This document shows, one piece after another, positions 37,619 through 46,372 of a stretch of 64,000 bases of DNA. The notes below the pieces were generated by a model. It searched no databases. It had not been told where the DNA came from and saw nothing but the letters and a program-made list of their open reading frames with translations. Origin of the DNA: Acidicapsa acidisoli (GTDB lineage Bacteria > Acidobacteriota > Terriglobia > Terriglobales > Acidobacteriaceae). A program made the translations under genes and the position numbers. The stretch is taken from the NCBI RefSeq assembly GCF_025685625.1, contig NZ_JAGSYI010000004.1, positions 558,001-622,000 of the forward strand, in the 5' to 3' direction. How positions within the stretch are numbered: position 1 is the first letter of the stretch; each line of letters starts with the position of its first letter.

Positions 37619-39141
37619 AATTGCCCTCGTGGTCTCGGAGCTGAGAAATAGAAAGTCGCGCCGCCGTCAACCACGCCCTCGGCCCAGACCTTCCCTCCGT
37701 GACGATGTATAACCCGTTGAACCGTAGCCAGTCCAATGCCAGTTCCTTCAAATGCATCCGACTGATGCAGCCGTTGAAACACGCCAAACAGCTTATTGAC
37801 ATACTTCATATCAAAGCCCACTCCGTTGTCCCTGACAAATATAACTAAGTCCTCTGCGCTTCCATTGGCGCATCCGATCTCGATCTCGGCCTGAGGGCGC
37901 GTGCGCGTGAATTTAATAGCATTCGAGAGTAGATTCACCATCACAAGCCTCAACATCGAACGGTCCCCATAGAATTCCGGCAATGTCCCGATATTCCAGG
38001 CAATGTTGCGTCCCTCTGAATCTTGCTGAACTTCGGTAAGCGCCTCTTTTACGAGCTGCGTCAGGTCAAACACTGTCTTTTGCGTTTCAGCCCGCCCAAT
38101 CCTCGAAAATGCCAGCAGATCGTCAATCAGATCGCCCATACGCTTAGCCGAATCGAGAATCATCACCATATAGTGGTTGCTCTTATCATCTAGAACCGAA
38201 GAAGCCTTCTTTTGAAGCAACTCCGCATAGCCTGCCATATGCCGAAGGGGGGCACGCAGGTCGTGCGAAATGGAATAGGCAAACGCTTCAAGTTCTTTGT
38301 TGATGGATTCGAGTTCCGTGGAGCGCATTGCAAGTTCCTGGTTGAGGCTTTGAATATCTTCCTCCCGGCGCTTGCGTTCCGTGATGTCATTGTTCGTTTC
38401 CAGGATCGCAACTGGCCGCCCCTGCTCATCCTGGCGCAGAGACCATCGGCTTGCCACCACTACTTTGGATCCGTCGGCTTTGGACTTCCGGAGCTCGCCT
38501 TCCCAGCGGCCGGTGCGCAGCAACTCCGTGCGAATTTCTTCGATCGGTACCGGAAACTCTGTCAGCAAGAGTTGGTAACTCTCCTTCCCGATTGCCTCTT
38601 CTGCCCTCCACCCATACAATTCCTCAGCCCCTCGATTCCAATACGAAATGACATTACTCATATCACGCACAAAAATAGTGTCATGCGTGAGATTGAGCAG
38701 GCTGGCCTGTTGGGTTCGTATCGTCACTTCCCTCTGGAGTTCGTCACGGGATTCCAGAAGCTGTTGTTCAACGCGGCGCCGGACTGCGCTGAACCAGACT
38801 AGAAGTAACGCAAATAGTATGTAGACAGCATAGTACGGGATCTCAGAACTCTTAACGTAGAGGCTGTACCGAGGTTCAGTAAAGAAGTAGTCGAACGCCA
38901 GACTCGAAAGTACAACCGCAAGAATCGCAGGTCCGGCTCCTGCGTACCAGACAGTTACGGCAATGGCAAACAGGAATAGCGGCACCTCCACGTTGTGGAA
39001 ACCGTAACGCTGCGCCAGAAGCGCCAAGCTCAGGACAATAACGAAGGAAGTGACCGCAAGACCGTAGCGCAGCACAGGGGAACGTGCAAACTGCAATTGG
39101 AGATTCGGCCGGGCCAAAATTAGCGCCATGGTCTGCCTCAC
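37606..39141 (-). CDS. Membrane sensor histidine kinase with DUF4118 and PAS domains
   Basis: 511 residues. DUF4118 four-helix membrane domain (about 22-125; FDYFFTEPRYSL), a PAS domain (150-265), HisKA with SISHDLRAPLRHMAGYAELL, HATPase with NLLSNAIKFTR, DNGVGFDM and GTGIGLATVQR. The DLRAPL H-box is the phytochrome-like class, in keeping with the Rcp1-type partner encoded next. It heads the minus-strand phosphorelay operon. Several ATGs near the start are possible (39141, 39129). Confidence 0.92.
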   Translation of the reverse strand: MRQTMALILARPNLQLQFARSPVLRYGLAVTSFVIVLSLALLAQRYGFHNVEVPLFLFAIAVTVWYAGAGPAILAVVLSSLAFDYFFTEPRYSLYVKSSEIPYYAVYILFALLLVWFSAVRRRVEQQLLESRDELQREVTIRTQQASLLNLTHDTIFVRDMSNVISYWNRGAEELYGWRAEEAIGKESYQLLLTEFPVPIEEIRTELLRTGRWEGELRKSKADGSKVVVASRWSLRQDEQGRPVAILETNNDITERKRREEDIQSLNQELAMRSTELESINKELEAFAYSISHDLRAPLRHMAGYAELLQKKASSVLDDKSNHYMVMILDSAKRMGDLIDDLLAFSRIGRAETQKTVFDLTQLVKEALTEVQQDSEGRNIAWNIGTLPEFYGDRSMLRLVMVNLLSNAIKFTRTRPQAEIEIGCANGSAEDLVIFVRDNGVGFDMKYVNKLFGVFQRLHQSDAFEGTGIGLATVQRVIHRHGGKVWAEGVVDGGATFYFSAPRPRGQLWRA

Positions 39142-39279
39142 GTCGACGCGGAGTCAAATTTCCACTGCGCCTGTAACTTCTCCGAATTCTACCGCTCCCC
39201 TAAAACCAGAGGACCCCACTCATCTCACAACGGAACTGACCCGGTCGATGTAATTCTAGCCACTTTTCTCTGTCTCTCG

Positions 39280-40386
39280 TCACGCCTTGAAGCGGAAATG
39301 GAAGATATCGCCATCCTGCACCAGGTAGTCGCTGCCCTCAAGCCGCATCCTGCCCGCTTCCTTCACAGCACCCTCGGAACCAGCCGCGACAAAGTCCTCA
39401 TAGGCAATCGTCTCCGCGCGAATGAACCCCTTTTCAAAATCGGAGTGAATCGCCCCCGCGGCCTGCGGTGCCTTCGAGCCTTTTTCCACCGTCCACGCAT
39501 GAGCTTCCTTCGGACCGACCGTGAAGAACGTCAGCAGCCCCAACAACCCATACCCGGCCCGAATCACCCGTGCCAAGCCCGTCTCTTCCAACCCCAGCGA
39601 CTCCAGAAATTCCTTCTTCTCCGCCGGTTCGCCAAGCTGTGAAACCTCAGCCTCAATCGCCGCCGAAATCACGACCGAAACCGCACCCAGCGACTTCGCA
39701 AACTCCGCAACCTTCGCCGAATACGCATTGCCCGTCCCCGCCGAGCCTTCCTCGACGTTGCAGACATACAGCACCGGCTTCGAAGTAATCAGACCCAGTT
39801 GATGCAAAATCTTATACTGGTCATGAGAAAGCTCCGGCGCAATCGTCCGCGCCGACTTCCCTGCCCGCAGCGCCTCCAGCGCCATCTCCATCACCGGCAA
39901 CTGCGCCTTCGTCTCTGGATCGCCACCCTTGGCCTTCTTCTGCGCCGCCGTCACGCGCCGTTCGAGACTGTCCAGATCGGCAAGCATCAGCTCCGTCTCC
40001 ACCGTCTCCGCGTCCCGCACCGGATCGACCGAACCCTCCACATGGGTCACATTGCCGTCCTCAAAACAACGCAACACATGCGCAATCGCATCCACCTCGC
40101 GAATATGCGCCAGAAATTTATTCCCCAGCCCCTCACCACGCGAAGCCCCACGCACCAACCCGGCAATATCCACAAACTCAAGCTGTGTCGGAATAATCTT
40201 CTGCGAGTCCGCCAGTTTCGCGAGCACATCCAGCCGCGCATCCGGCACAGCCACGCGGCCCACATTCGGCTCGATGGTGCAAAAAGGGTAGTTGGCGGCC
40301 TCAGCCGCAGCGGTCTCGGTGAGCGCATTAAACAACGTGGACTTGCCCACATTCGGCAAACCGACAATTCCGCAATTGAATCCCAT
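39280..40386 (-). CDS. ychF: Redox-regulated ATPase YchF (OLA1 family)
   Basis: 368 residues, standard length. G1 is GIVGLPNVGKSTLFNAL, G3 DIAGLVRGAS, with the ATP-specific G4-like VCNVEEGS instead of NKxD, and a C-terminal TGS domain ending DYLVQDGDIFHFRFKA. YchF binds ribosomes and hydrolyses ATP; it is linked to translation quality and oxidative stress. AAGGA lies six bases before the ATG. Neighbours are unrelated. Confidence 0.96.
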   Translation of the reverse strand: MGFNCGIVGLPNVGKSTLFNALTETAAAEAANYPFCTIEPNVGRVAVPDARLDVLAKLADSQKIIPTQLEFVDIAGLVRGASRGEGLGNKFLAHIREVDAIAHVLRCFEDGNVTHVEGSVDPVRDAETVETELMLADLDSLERRVTAAQKKAKGGDPETKAQLPVMEMALEALRAGKSARTIAPELSHDQYKILHQLGLITSKPVLYVCNVEEGSAGTGNAYSAKVAEFAKSLGAVSVVISAAIEAEVSQLGEPAEKKEFLESLGLEETGLARVIRAGYGLLGLLTFFTVGPKEAHAWTVEKGSKAPQAAGAIHSDFEKGFIRAETIAYEDFVAAGSEGAVKEAGRMRLEGSDYLVQDGDIFHFRFKA

Positions 40387-40835
40387 TCGTAATCCTTACT
40401 CTGAACAAATTGCCGTACACATCGGCTCGGCGGAATGCGAAGAATCCGCTTTGTCCATCATAAGGGGTTGGCAAGCAGAGCTTGTGAGACCGACGGTTCA
40501 AGAGCCGTCCCATTGTCCGCAGCCGTTACTTCCTGGACCGGCTCGTCCATGGCTCGACGCAGTTCCCGGAACCTATCACGATTGTCTGGCATTCTGCACC
40601 CGCCGCATTCTTGCCGATGCACTCGATGATTCGGTATCCCGTTCTTTGCCGGTAAAAATAGACCAGTGGCCGGACGCTTCGCTGAGAAGACAAACGTCGG
40701 ACGGAATCATACATGCATCCGGCACTCGGATTGAAGTTCGCGCTTGCATCGTATCGATATCCCCGGTCTCCAAAGGGGCACCCTCGGTGAGGTCTGGAAA
40801 GCTATCGAGCCCGGGGCCACCCGCCAGCGTGCTCT
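40387..40835. other. Intergenic stretch holding an Rhs-like remnant
   Basis: 449 bases between ychF and the small minus-strand gene. Apart from the Rhs-like trace (listed separately) no gene is supported. A sequence at about 40490-40515 resembles a T-arm, but no cloverleaf forms. Confidence 0.45.
40576..40720 (-). pseudogene. Fragment resembling an Rhs-repeat core
   Basis: On the minus strand the segment 40627-40656 encodes FTGKERDTES, the start of the signature of Rhs/YD-repeat cores (usually followed by GNDYFGARYY). Here the following residues are SSASARMRRV, so the signature breaks off; a second minus frame reads IIECIGKNAAG. No other Rhs repeats are nearby. This looks like a decayed scrap of an Rhs gene; chance is possible but the ten-residue match is specific. 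Confidence 0.45.
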
Positions 40836-41219
40836 TCAGCGGGTACTGTAATCGTTCTGGATAAGGAAAGGGATCGGAACCTCCAAGAGAACAACACGTC
40901 GATTGGAGTCGATGCCAACTTTGCCGACAACAGACCTCTGAATCTGACCGCGACCGTCCACGAGGTGGAGATAGAACGCATCGACTTCCTCGTCGTAGGA
41001 CCATCGAATCTTTACGAAAGCCGATGGAGCATCGAGCACTGCACCGGAGAGCTGGTTATGCCAATCCAGCACTTCAACCCCGATCATTTCGCCAAAATCG
41101 GTCAAATCAACGGTGCATTTCACCTCGATTGATTGCGAGGGGAGTTCATCAGAAAACCAAACTGAAACAGTCCCATCGTCGATAACGGTAGCTGGGAAAA
41201 CTTTCACATCGTGCTTCAT
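40836..41219 (-). CDS. Small DUF2283-like protein
   Basis: 127 residues from ATG 41219 (AAGGGG seven bases upstream). The C-terminal part, WSYDEEVDAFYLHLVDGRG then VGKVGIDSNRRVVLLEV, resembles the DUF2283 pattern of beta-strand proteins whose genes often lie near toxin-antitoxin loci; no partner is seen here. The N-terminal half is another beta-rich segment (ATVIDDGTVSVWFSDELP). Function unknown. The frame extends upstream to 41363 but that part overlaps a repeat hairpin and is rejected. Confidence 0.7.
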   Translation of the reverse strand: MKHDVKVFPATVIDDGTVSVWFSDELPSQSIEVKCTVDLTDFGEMIGVEVLDWHNQLSGAVLDAPSAFVKIRWSYDEEVDAFYLHLVDGRGQIQRSVVGKVGIDSNRRVVLLEVPIPFLIQNDYSTR

Positions 41220-41294
41220 GGCTGTCCCCTTCGTGCACTCATGATCTTCCCGGTGGTGTTGGCGGGTGGCCCAGATCTCAACCTTAGAAAATGA

Positions 41295-41326
41295 GGGTGC
41301 CCCACATCTCGATTTTGAGATGTGGG
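41295..41326. repeat. GGGTGCCCCA-type hairpin
   Basis: The ten-base opening GGGTGCCCCA (41295) is followed by a perfect 10-bp stem, CCCACATCTC (41301-41310) and GAGATGTGGG (41317-41326), with a six-base loop. It shares the opening with the elements at 30941 and 46910. Confidence 0.65.
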
Positions 41327-41600
41327 TTTCGGCCAAGCCCAACTCCTTCGTCCTGTTCCCCATACTTCATTGGTCTTGGCAGAATCTTCCGCTAAAAACG
41401 CTTACCGCCATTGCGTGGAATTATCCCAGACAGGCGCATACTTGAGTAAAAGCCGCAAGCCTGAGCCTAGAAGCATCCCCATTTCAGCGGAGATTTGGCA
41501 TGAATTAGCCGCAAAAAAATGCTCAAAAACGCCCCTAAAGTGCACTTTTTTAGTATCCAATTTTCGGCCTATCTCTAGCCTTTTGTTAGAGATACACGAG

Positions 41601-41637
41601 AAAAGTCGTACCCCCCCCGGGGGGGGGTACGACTTTT
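41601..41637. repeat. Long palindrome with C8/G9 core
   Basis: AAAAGTCGTA, eight C, nine G, then TACGACTTTT: a near-perfect 37-base palindrome with practically no loop. It could form a very stable cruciform or RNA hairpin, and the T-run on either strand would allow bidirectional termination. It lies 47 bases past the stop of the outer-membrane protein gene at 41685. Confidence 0.85.
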
Positions 41638-41684
41638 GTTCACCTCCAGGACCGAATCCACGATGAGCCGCCAACAAGGAGTGT

Positions 41685-42626
41685 TCAGAACTTGTAACTA
41701 GCCCCAATCCCAAACACCTTCCGGGCATCCAGATTCACCGGAACCACCGCCGGCCCGAGCGGCGTCGGCAGCTCCGTATATCCGATCTGTCCCGCCACCT
41801 GCCCGACGCCTACATCGAAACTGAAGCGCGGATGCTCCCGCTGCGTAATCCGCACCGCATAATCCAGCGTTGTCGGAATATGCCCACCGCCCGGCACCAG
41901 CGCCGCCAAGTTCTTCACATGCGGAGGCTCCTGCGTAAACCCGGCCGCCGGAACAATCGCAGTACCCCACGGCCCCGGCAGCGGAAATCCAACCCCGCCA
42001 AACAGCCGTCCGCCAAAGCGAGTCGCCTGTCCGCCAATGCCGTAAATCGAAGCGTTCGTCGCCTTCCAGCCAAGATTCAGCAACAGCGGCACATGCACAT
42101 CCGCCATCGTCTTCGTCGCCGAAACATACACATCGCCATTGGTATACGTCTTGCTGTCGATCGCACCCGTAACAAAATGGTCGCCCGTCCGCACCACAAA
42201 TCCAGCAGCCACTCCCGGCATCCACTTGCCGCCAAAGGAGTCCTCCTTCACCACCACCCCTTTGCCGTGAAAGACATTCATCCCGCTATACTCCCACAGG
42301 CTGCTGAAGTAGGGATTGTCGCCGTTCGTATGCGCGCTGCGCGTGTATCCAACCTCCGCCCGATTCGCTATACCCTCAGTAATGCTGCCGGTATAAATAT
42401 TCCCAATCACGCTTCCGGCTTCCACATAATGAAATCCCAGCGACGGACGGGAAAACACAGAGCCTTTGGCCGACTGCACCACGTACGCCGTCGGCGTGAT
42501 GAATCCGCCCGTCTGGCCCTCCAGCGTCAGATTCTGCGCTCGCGCTACGCCCGTAACTGCAATCAACACAAGCGATGCCAGGGAAAACATCACTGCCTTT
42601 TTCATAATCAATTTGTTGGCCACCAA
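41685..42626 (-). CDS. Predicted outer-membrane beta-barrel protein
   Basis: About 313 residues. After a signal peptide (MKKAVMFSLASLVLIAVTGV, then ARAQ) come alternating short strands with many aromatic and Gly residues and a C-terminal aromatic (GASYKF), the pattern of an outer-membrane barrel. No named family is recognised. The start is uncertain: GAGGAG favours TTG 42626 or GTG 42623, while ATG 42605 gives the cleaner signal peptide but has no Shine-Dalgarno. Confidence 0.78.
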   Translation of the reverse strand: MVANKLIMKKAVMFSLASLVLIAVTGVARAQNLTLEGQTGGFITPTAYVVQSAKGSVFSRPSLGFHYVEAGSVIGNIYTGSITEGIANRAEVGYTRSAHTNGDNPYFSSLWEYSGMNVFHGKGVVVKEDSFGGKWMPGVAAGFVVRTGDHFVTGAIDSKTYTNGDVYVSATKTMADVHVPLLLNLGWKATNASIYGIGGQATRFGGRLFGGVGFPLPGPWGTAIVPAAGFTQEPPHVKNLAALVPGGGHIPTTLDYAVRITQREHPRFSFDVGVGQVAGQIGYTELPTPLGPAVVPVNLDARKVFGIGASYKF

Positions 42627-42744
42627 CCTCAATCTCCTCACAAACTCAAAGATTGTGCCCCGCCGCACCGATAGTTTGTCAACTGGCATTCACAATTGCC
42701 GCCCGGCTGCGCTAAGGCCAGATCCCGGATGGTAGACTCCAGCC

Positions 42745-43446
42745 ATGGCAGCGGAATCGAAACGGGGCTTTTTTCTCACCTTCGAAGGGCTCGACGGCTC
42801 CGGCAAGACCACGCAAATCAAGCGTTTAACCGCATGGCTCGCCGAACAGGAGCTGCCACATGTCACCACCCGCCAGCCCGGCGGCACCGCAACCGGCGAC
42901 CGCATCCGCAATCTCCTGCTCGACTCGAAATCCGCCCACCTGGCCCCGCATACCGAACTTGCGATGATGTTCGCCGACCGCGCCCAGGCCATCCACGAAG
43001 TCATCGACCCCGCCCTCGCCGCCGGGCAGATCGTAGTCTGCGACCGCTTCACCGACTCCACCGAAGCCTACCAGGGCGGAGGCCGCGAGCTCGGCTCCGA
43101 AATCGTGCTCGAACTCCACAGGCTCATTTGCGGCAATCTGCAGCCCGATCTCACCATCCTGCTTCTGCCCGATCTCACTGCGTCCCTGAAGCGCGCCCGA
43201 AAGCGCAACACACGCGAAAAAACCTCGAACGGGGGCGACGAAAGCCGCTTCGAAAACGAACAGAACCCCTTCTTCGAGCGAGTCTACGAGAAATATCTCG
43301 AAATCGCCGCACGCGAGCCTGAGCGTGTCGTCGTAATCGATGGCGACCTGTCGATAGATCGGGTCCACCAGCAGGTTATAAACGCAGTAGCTGCACGATT
43401 GGGACCATTTGACCAATGGCAGGCACGACACAAGACGTCAGCGTGA
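42745..43446 (+). CDS. tmk: Thymidylate kinase
   Basis: 233 residues. P-loop FEGLDGSGKTTQIKRL, the DR-x motif CDRFTDSTEAYQGGGR, and the LID region RAREKxNTREK-like segment (RKRNTREKTSNGGDE). Tmk phosphorylates dTMP to dTDP for DNA synthesis. The C-terminal end overlaps the P450 start by 31 bases in a different frame. The insert NGGDESRFENEQ in the LID is the common bacterial form. Confidence 0.95.
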   Translation: MAAESKRGFFLTFEGLDGSGKTTQIKRLTAWLAEQELPHVTTRQPGGTATGDRIRNLLLDSKSAHLAPHTELAMMFADRAQAIHEVIDPALAAGQIVVCDRFTDSTEAYQGGGRELGSEIVLELHRLICGNLQPDLTILLLPDLTASLKRARKRNTREKTSNGGDESRFENEQNPFFERVYEKYLEIAAREPERVVVIDGDLSIDRVHQQVINAVAARLGPFDQWQARHKTSA

Positions 43447-44876
43447 CAGCGGAATCACCGTCCTCAAAGCCGGTCGTTATCCACAAAGACCGATTCCGAT
43501 TCCCGCCCGGTCTGCGTTATAACCTGCCCTTCTACTTCTTCGCCGGATTCTTCGACCGCCGCAATCCTATCCTGCTCTTCCAATACTTAACTGCCACCTA
43601 CGGCCGCGCCGCGCACTACCGCCTGCTCTGGAACCACATCGTCCTGCTCAACAATCCCGCCGACATTCGCGAAGTCCTGGTCGACAAGGCCCAGTTCTTT
43701 ATCAAGGAGCGCACCCAGAAACGCATGAAGATCCTGCTCGGCGAGGGGCTCATCACCGCCGACGACGAAACCCACAAGCGCCATCGTCGCATCGCCGCTC
43801 CAGCCTTCCATCGCCAGCGCATCCAGGCCTACGCCGACACCATCGTCGAACATGCCTCCACCATGCGAGACCAATGGCAACCCGGCAAGCAGATCGACAT
43901 CGCCGCAGAGATGATGCGCCTCGCCCTGCAAATCACGGCGCGCACCCTCTTCGATACCGAAGTCACGCCCGAGATCGCCGTCATCAACGACGAAGCCAAC
44001 GCCGTAATGGAGATGTACAACGATCTCGTCGCCATGCCCCGCGCCGAAGACCTCCTGCGCTGGAAGCTGCCCATCCCCGTCCTCACGCGCTTCCGCAAAT
44101 CCAAAGCCCGCCTCGACGTCGTCGTAGACAAAATGATCAAGGCCAGGCAAGCCGAAAGTACCAAAGCCGCCCGCGAAGGAAAACCCGTAGGCAGCGATCT
44201 GCTCTCCATGCTGATCGCTGCCCGCGACGACGAAGATCGCACCGGCGCAAAGGCGTTGAGGAGCGATGAGCTACGCGACGAAGTTCTGACAATTTTCCTC
44301 GCTGGCTACGAAACCGTAGCCAACGCACTCTCCTGGACGTGGCTCCTGCTCGGCCAGAACCCTGAAGCCGAATCCCGCCTCCACGCCGAACTCGACGCGA
44401 CACTGCAAGACCGCCTGCCCACACTGGAAGACCTCCCCCGTCTGCCCTACACCGAGATGGTCATCGCCGAAGCCATGCGCCTCTACCCGCCCGCGTGGGC
44501 CATGGGCCGACAGGCCATCGAAGACGTCGAAATCGGCCCCTACCGCGTCCCGCGAGGTACCTACTTCTTCTTCAGCCAATACATCATCCATCGTGACCCG
44601 AAATATTTCCCCGAACCGCTCGCCTTTCACCCCGAGCGCTTCACTGTCGAAGCCAAAGCCCAGCGCCCAAAGTTCGCCTACTTTCCCTTCGGCGGCGGCG
44701 GACGCCAGTGCATCGGCGAATCCTTCGCCTGGATGGAAGCCGTGCTTGTCCTCGCCACACTGGCCCAGCGCTGGCGGCTCACGGTCATTGAAGATCAACA
44801 GATAGCCCTCCAACCCAAAATCACTCTCCGTCCCAAATTCGGAATCCTGACCGTTCCCCAGCTTCGCCGTCTTTAG
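43416..44876 (+). CDS. Cytochrome P450
   Basis: 486 residues. I-helix oxygen-activation motif AGYETVANALSW (AGxET), K-helix EAMRLYPPAW (ExxR), PERF-like FHPERF and the haem-ligand loop FPFGGGGRQCIGESFA. It resembles CYP102/CYP110-type fatty-acid or terpenoid hydroxylases in layout, but the substrate is unknown. No reductase or ferredoxin gene is next to it; electrons must come from elsewhere. Its ATG lies within the end of tmk. Confidence 0.93.
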   Translation: MAGTTQDVSVTAESPSSKPVVIHKDRFRFPPGLRYNLPFYFFAGFFDRRNPILLFQYLTATYGRAAHYRLLWNHIVLLNNPADIREVLVDKAQFFIKERTQKRMKILLGEGLITADDETHKRHRRIAAPAFHRQRIQAYADTIVEHASTMRDQWQPGKQIDIAAEMMRLALQITARTLFDTEVTPEIAVINDEANAVMEMYNDLVAMPRAEDLLRWKLPIPVLTRFRKSKARLDVVVDKMIKARQAESTKAAREGKPVGSDLLSMLIAARDDEDRTGAKALRSDELRDEVLTIFLAGYETVANALSWTWLLLGQNPEAESRLHAELDATLQDRLPTLEDLPRLPYTEMVIAEAMRLYPPAWAMGRQAIEDVEIGPYRVPRGTYFFFSQYIIHRDPKYFPEPLAFHPERFTVEAKAQRPKFAYFPFGGGGRQCIGESFAWMEAVLVLATLAQRWRLTVIEDQQIALQPKITLRPKFGILTVPQLRRL

Positions 44877-45189
44877 AATTCATCGCCCTAATTATTGGGT
44901 TTTATAGCGGTCACTTTTATACATAAGTAGATCTTTCCTGCACTAAGTCAAGATAGGAGTAAACCTCCCATCCCAGAGGGGCATCTATCGTATCTGTGCG
45001 AACGAACTGGATGCCAATCGAAATTTGGGCTTCGGCATCCACTATCCAAGTGATTGCATCCCCTGACTTTGAAATACCAGAAAGTTATGACTGCCGCATT
45101 TCGTTCGTAACCTGCAAGATATCGCTTCCACAAAAATGGAATCCCGCGACACTCCGGCACTCTTCGTGCCTAAGAAACTGAGGTATCCA
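44877..45189. other. Intergenic region before the stress-protein set
   Basis: 313 bases; a TGAGG lies six bases before the next ATG. Nothing else could be recognised. Confidence 0.5.
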
Positions 45190-45600
45190 ATGCTAGACCT
45201 TTCCCACAAATATCGCACTTCGGCCCTCGCAATTTCATTGCTGGCTGGTGCTTCTTTTGCATATGCAATGCCAGCAATTCAGCAGGACCCGGCAAATCCC
45301 CAATCAACTCCCGCACCCGACAATTCGGCTCAAAACAAGGGCCAGACCGACACCGCGGAAAAGCAAGGCAGCAGCCCTGAAGACCGCGAAATTGCCAGAA
45401 AGATTCGCAGGTCCATCATGGATGACAACACTTTGTCGACCTATGCGAAGAACGTGAAGATCATTGTCAGGGATGGCGCCGTAACCCTTAAAGGACCGGT
45501 CACTACCGAGGACGAGAAAAAGAAGATCGGCGACCTGGCTGCGCAAGCCGTCAGCGGAGCGGACAAAGTTACCAACGAACTCACAATCAAGCCGTCCTGA
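45190..45600 (+). CDS. Periplasmic BON-domain protein
   Basis: 136 residues. Signal peptide (ALAISLLAGASFAYA) then a Pro/Gln-rich linker and one BON domain (about 60-133; DREIARKIRRSIMDD, NVKIIVRDGAVTLKGPVTTE, KVTNELTI). BON domains bind membranes or proteins, as in OsmY, and are linked to osmotic stress. ATG 45190 has TGAGG six bases upstream; the longer frame from 45136 is rejected. It begins a run of three stress-like genes. Confidence 0.88.
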   Translation: MLDLSHKYRTSALAISLLAGASFAYAMPAIQQDPANPQSTPAPDNSAQNKGQTDTAEKQGSSPEDREIARKIRRSIMDDNTLSTYAKNVKIIVRDGAVTLKGPVTTEDEKKKIGDLAAQAVSGADKVTNELTIKPS

Positions 45601-45739
45601 CAAATGCCCGTCTTACAAGACCAGGCTAAATACGTCTGGACAAATGATATGGACACCGCGCTGTATCTGACAGCGCGCACAACAATGCTTTAAGCCAACG
45701 GGGCTTTGAAGCTAAACAGCAACACCCAGGAGAGTTATC

Positions 45740-46321
45740 ATGGCGAACAAGAATACATCTGTATTTGCAATCTTTCCCACAGCATCCAGTGCAGAGGCTG
45801 CGGTCGATCGCTTAGTCACCGCAGGATTCTCGCAGGAGAATATCTCTGTCCTCATGTCGGACATCGAGTCCACTCGTGAGTTCGCTCACGAAAAGAACAC
45901 CAAGGCTCCCGAAGGCGCAGCGTGGGGTGTCACCGCCGGCGGCGTAGCGGGTGGCGCGCTCGGCCTGTTGGCCGGCATAGGCGCCTTGGCCATTCCCGGT
46001 GTTGGTCCGCTCATCGCTGCTGGTCCCATCATGGGAGCGCTGGCTGGGCTGGGAGTCGGCGGAGCAGTCGGCGGCCTCGTCGGAGCTCTCGTCGGTCTCG
46101 GCATCCCCGAGTATGAAGCCAAGCGCTACGAAGGCCGCGTCAAAGACGGCGGAGTTCTGCTCTCCGCTCACTGCAACACCTCGGATGAAATTCGCAGCGC
46201 CAAGGAAATTCTCAAAGCCTCAGGCGGCGAACATATTTCTTCGACCGGAGAATCTGCCGCCGCTTCTGGCAAAGAAGGCATAGCCAGGCGCGACATTGAC
46301 ACCCACGTCACGACTTACTGA
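45740..46321 (+). CDS. Glycine-zipper stress-type protein (general-stress 17M-like N-terminus)
   Basis: 193 residues. The first 65 residues (SVFAIFPTASSAEAAVDRLV, then FSQENISVLMSD) match the ferredoxin-like domain of general-stress proteins; a long Gly/Ala-rich membrane-inserting zipper follows (GGVAGGALGLLAGIGALAIP and onward), then a repeat of the first fold (GGVLLSAHCNTSDEIRSAKE). CAGGAG precedes the ATG. It is probably an osmotic or envelope stress protein; the exact role is unknown. Confidence 0.82.
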   Translation: MANKNTSVFAIFPTASSAEAAVDRLVTAGFSQENISVLMSDIESTREFAHEKNTKAPEGAAWGVTAGGVAGGALGLLAGIGALAIPGVGPLIAAGPIMGALAGLGVGGAVGGLVGALVGLGIPEYEAKRYEGRVKDGGVLLSAHCNTSDEIRSAKEILKASGGEHISSTGESAAASGKEGIARRDIDTHVTTY

Positions 46322-46372
46322 AGTCGTCCACATAGGAAGTTAACAGCAACATCCACATCGTAGGAGTTACTC

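Larger units (their letters stand above)
41220..41684. other. Repeat-rich intergenic region
   Basis: 465 bases with two hairpin elements (41295-41326 and 41601-41637) and an A/T-richer block between them (about 41390-41600) whose minus-strand frame looks like translated non-coding repeat. It separates two minus-strand genes. No gene is supported. Confidence 0.55.

Noticed and set aside
40470-40560. Possible tRNA (T-arm-like GACGG TTCAAGAG CCGTC)
   Set aside because: No acceptor stem, D arm or seven-base anticodon loop can be formed around it.
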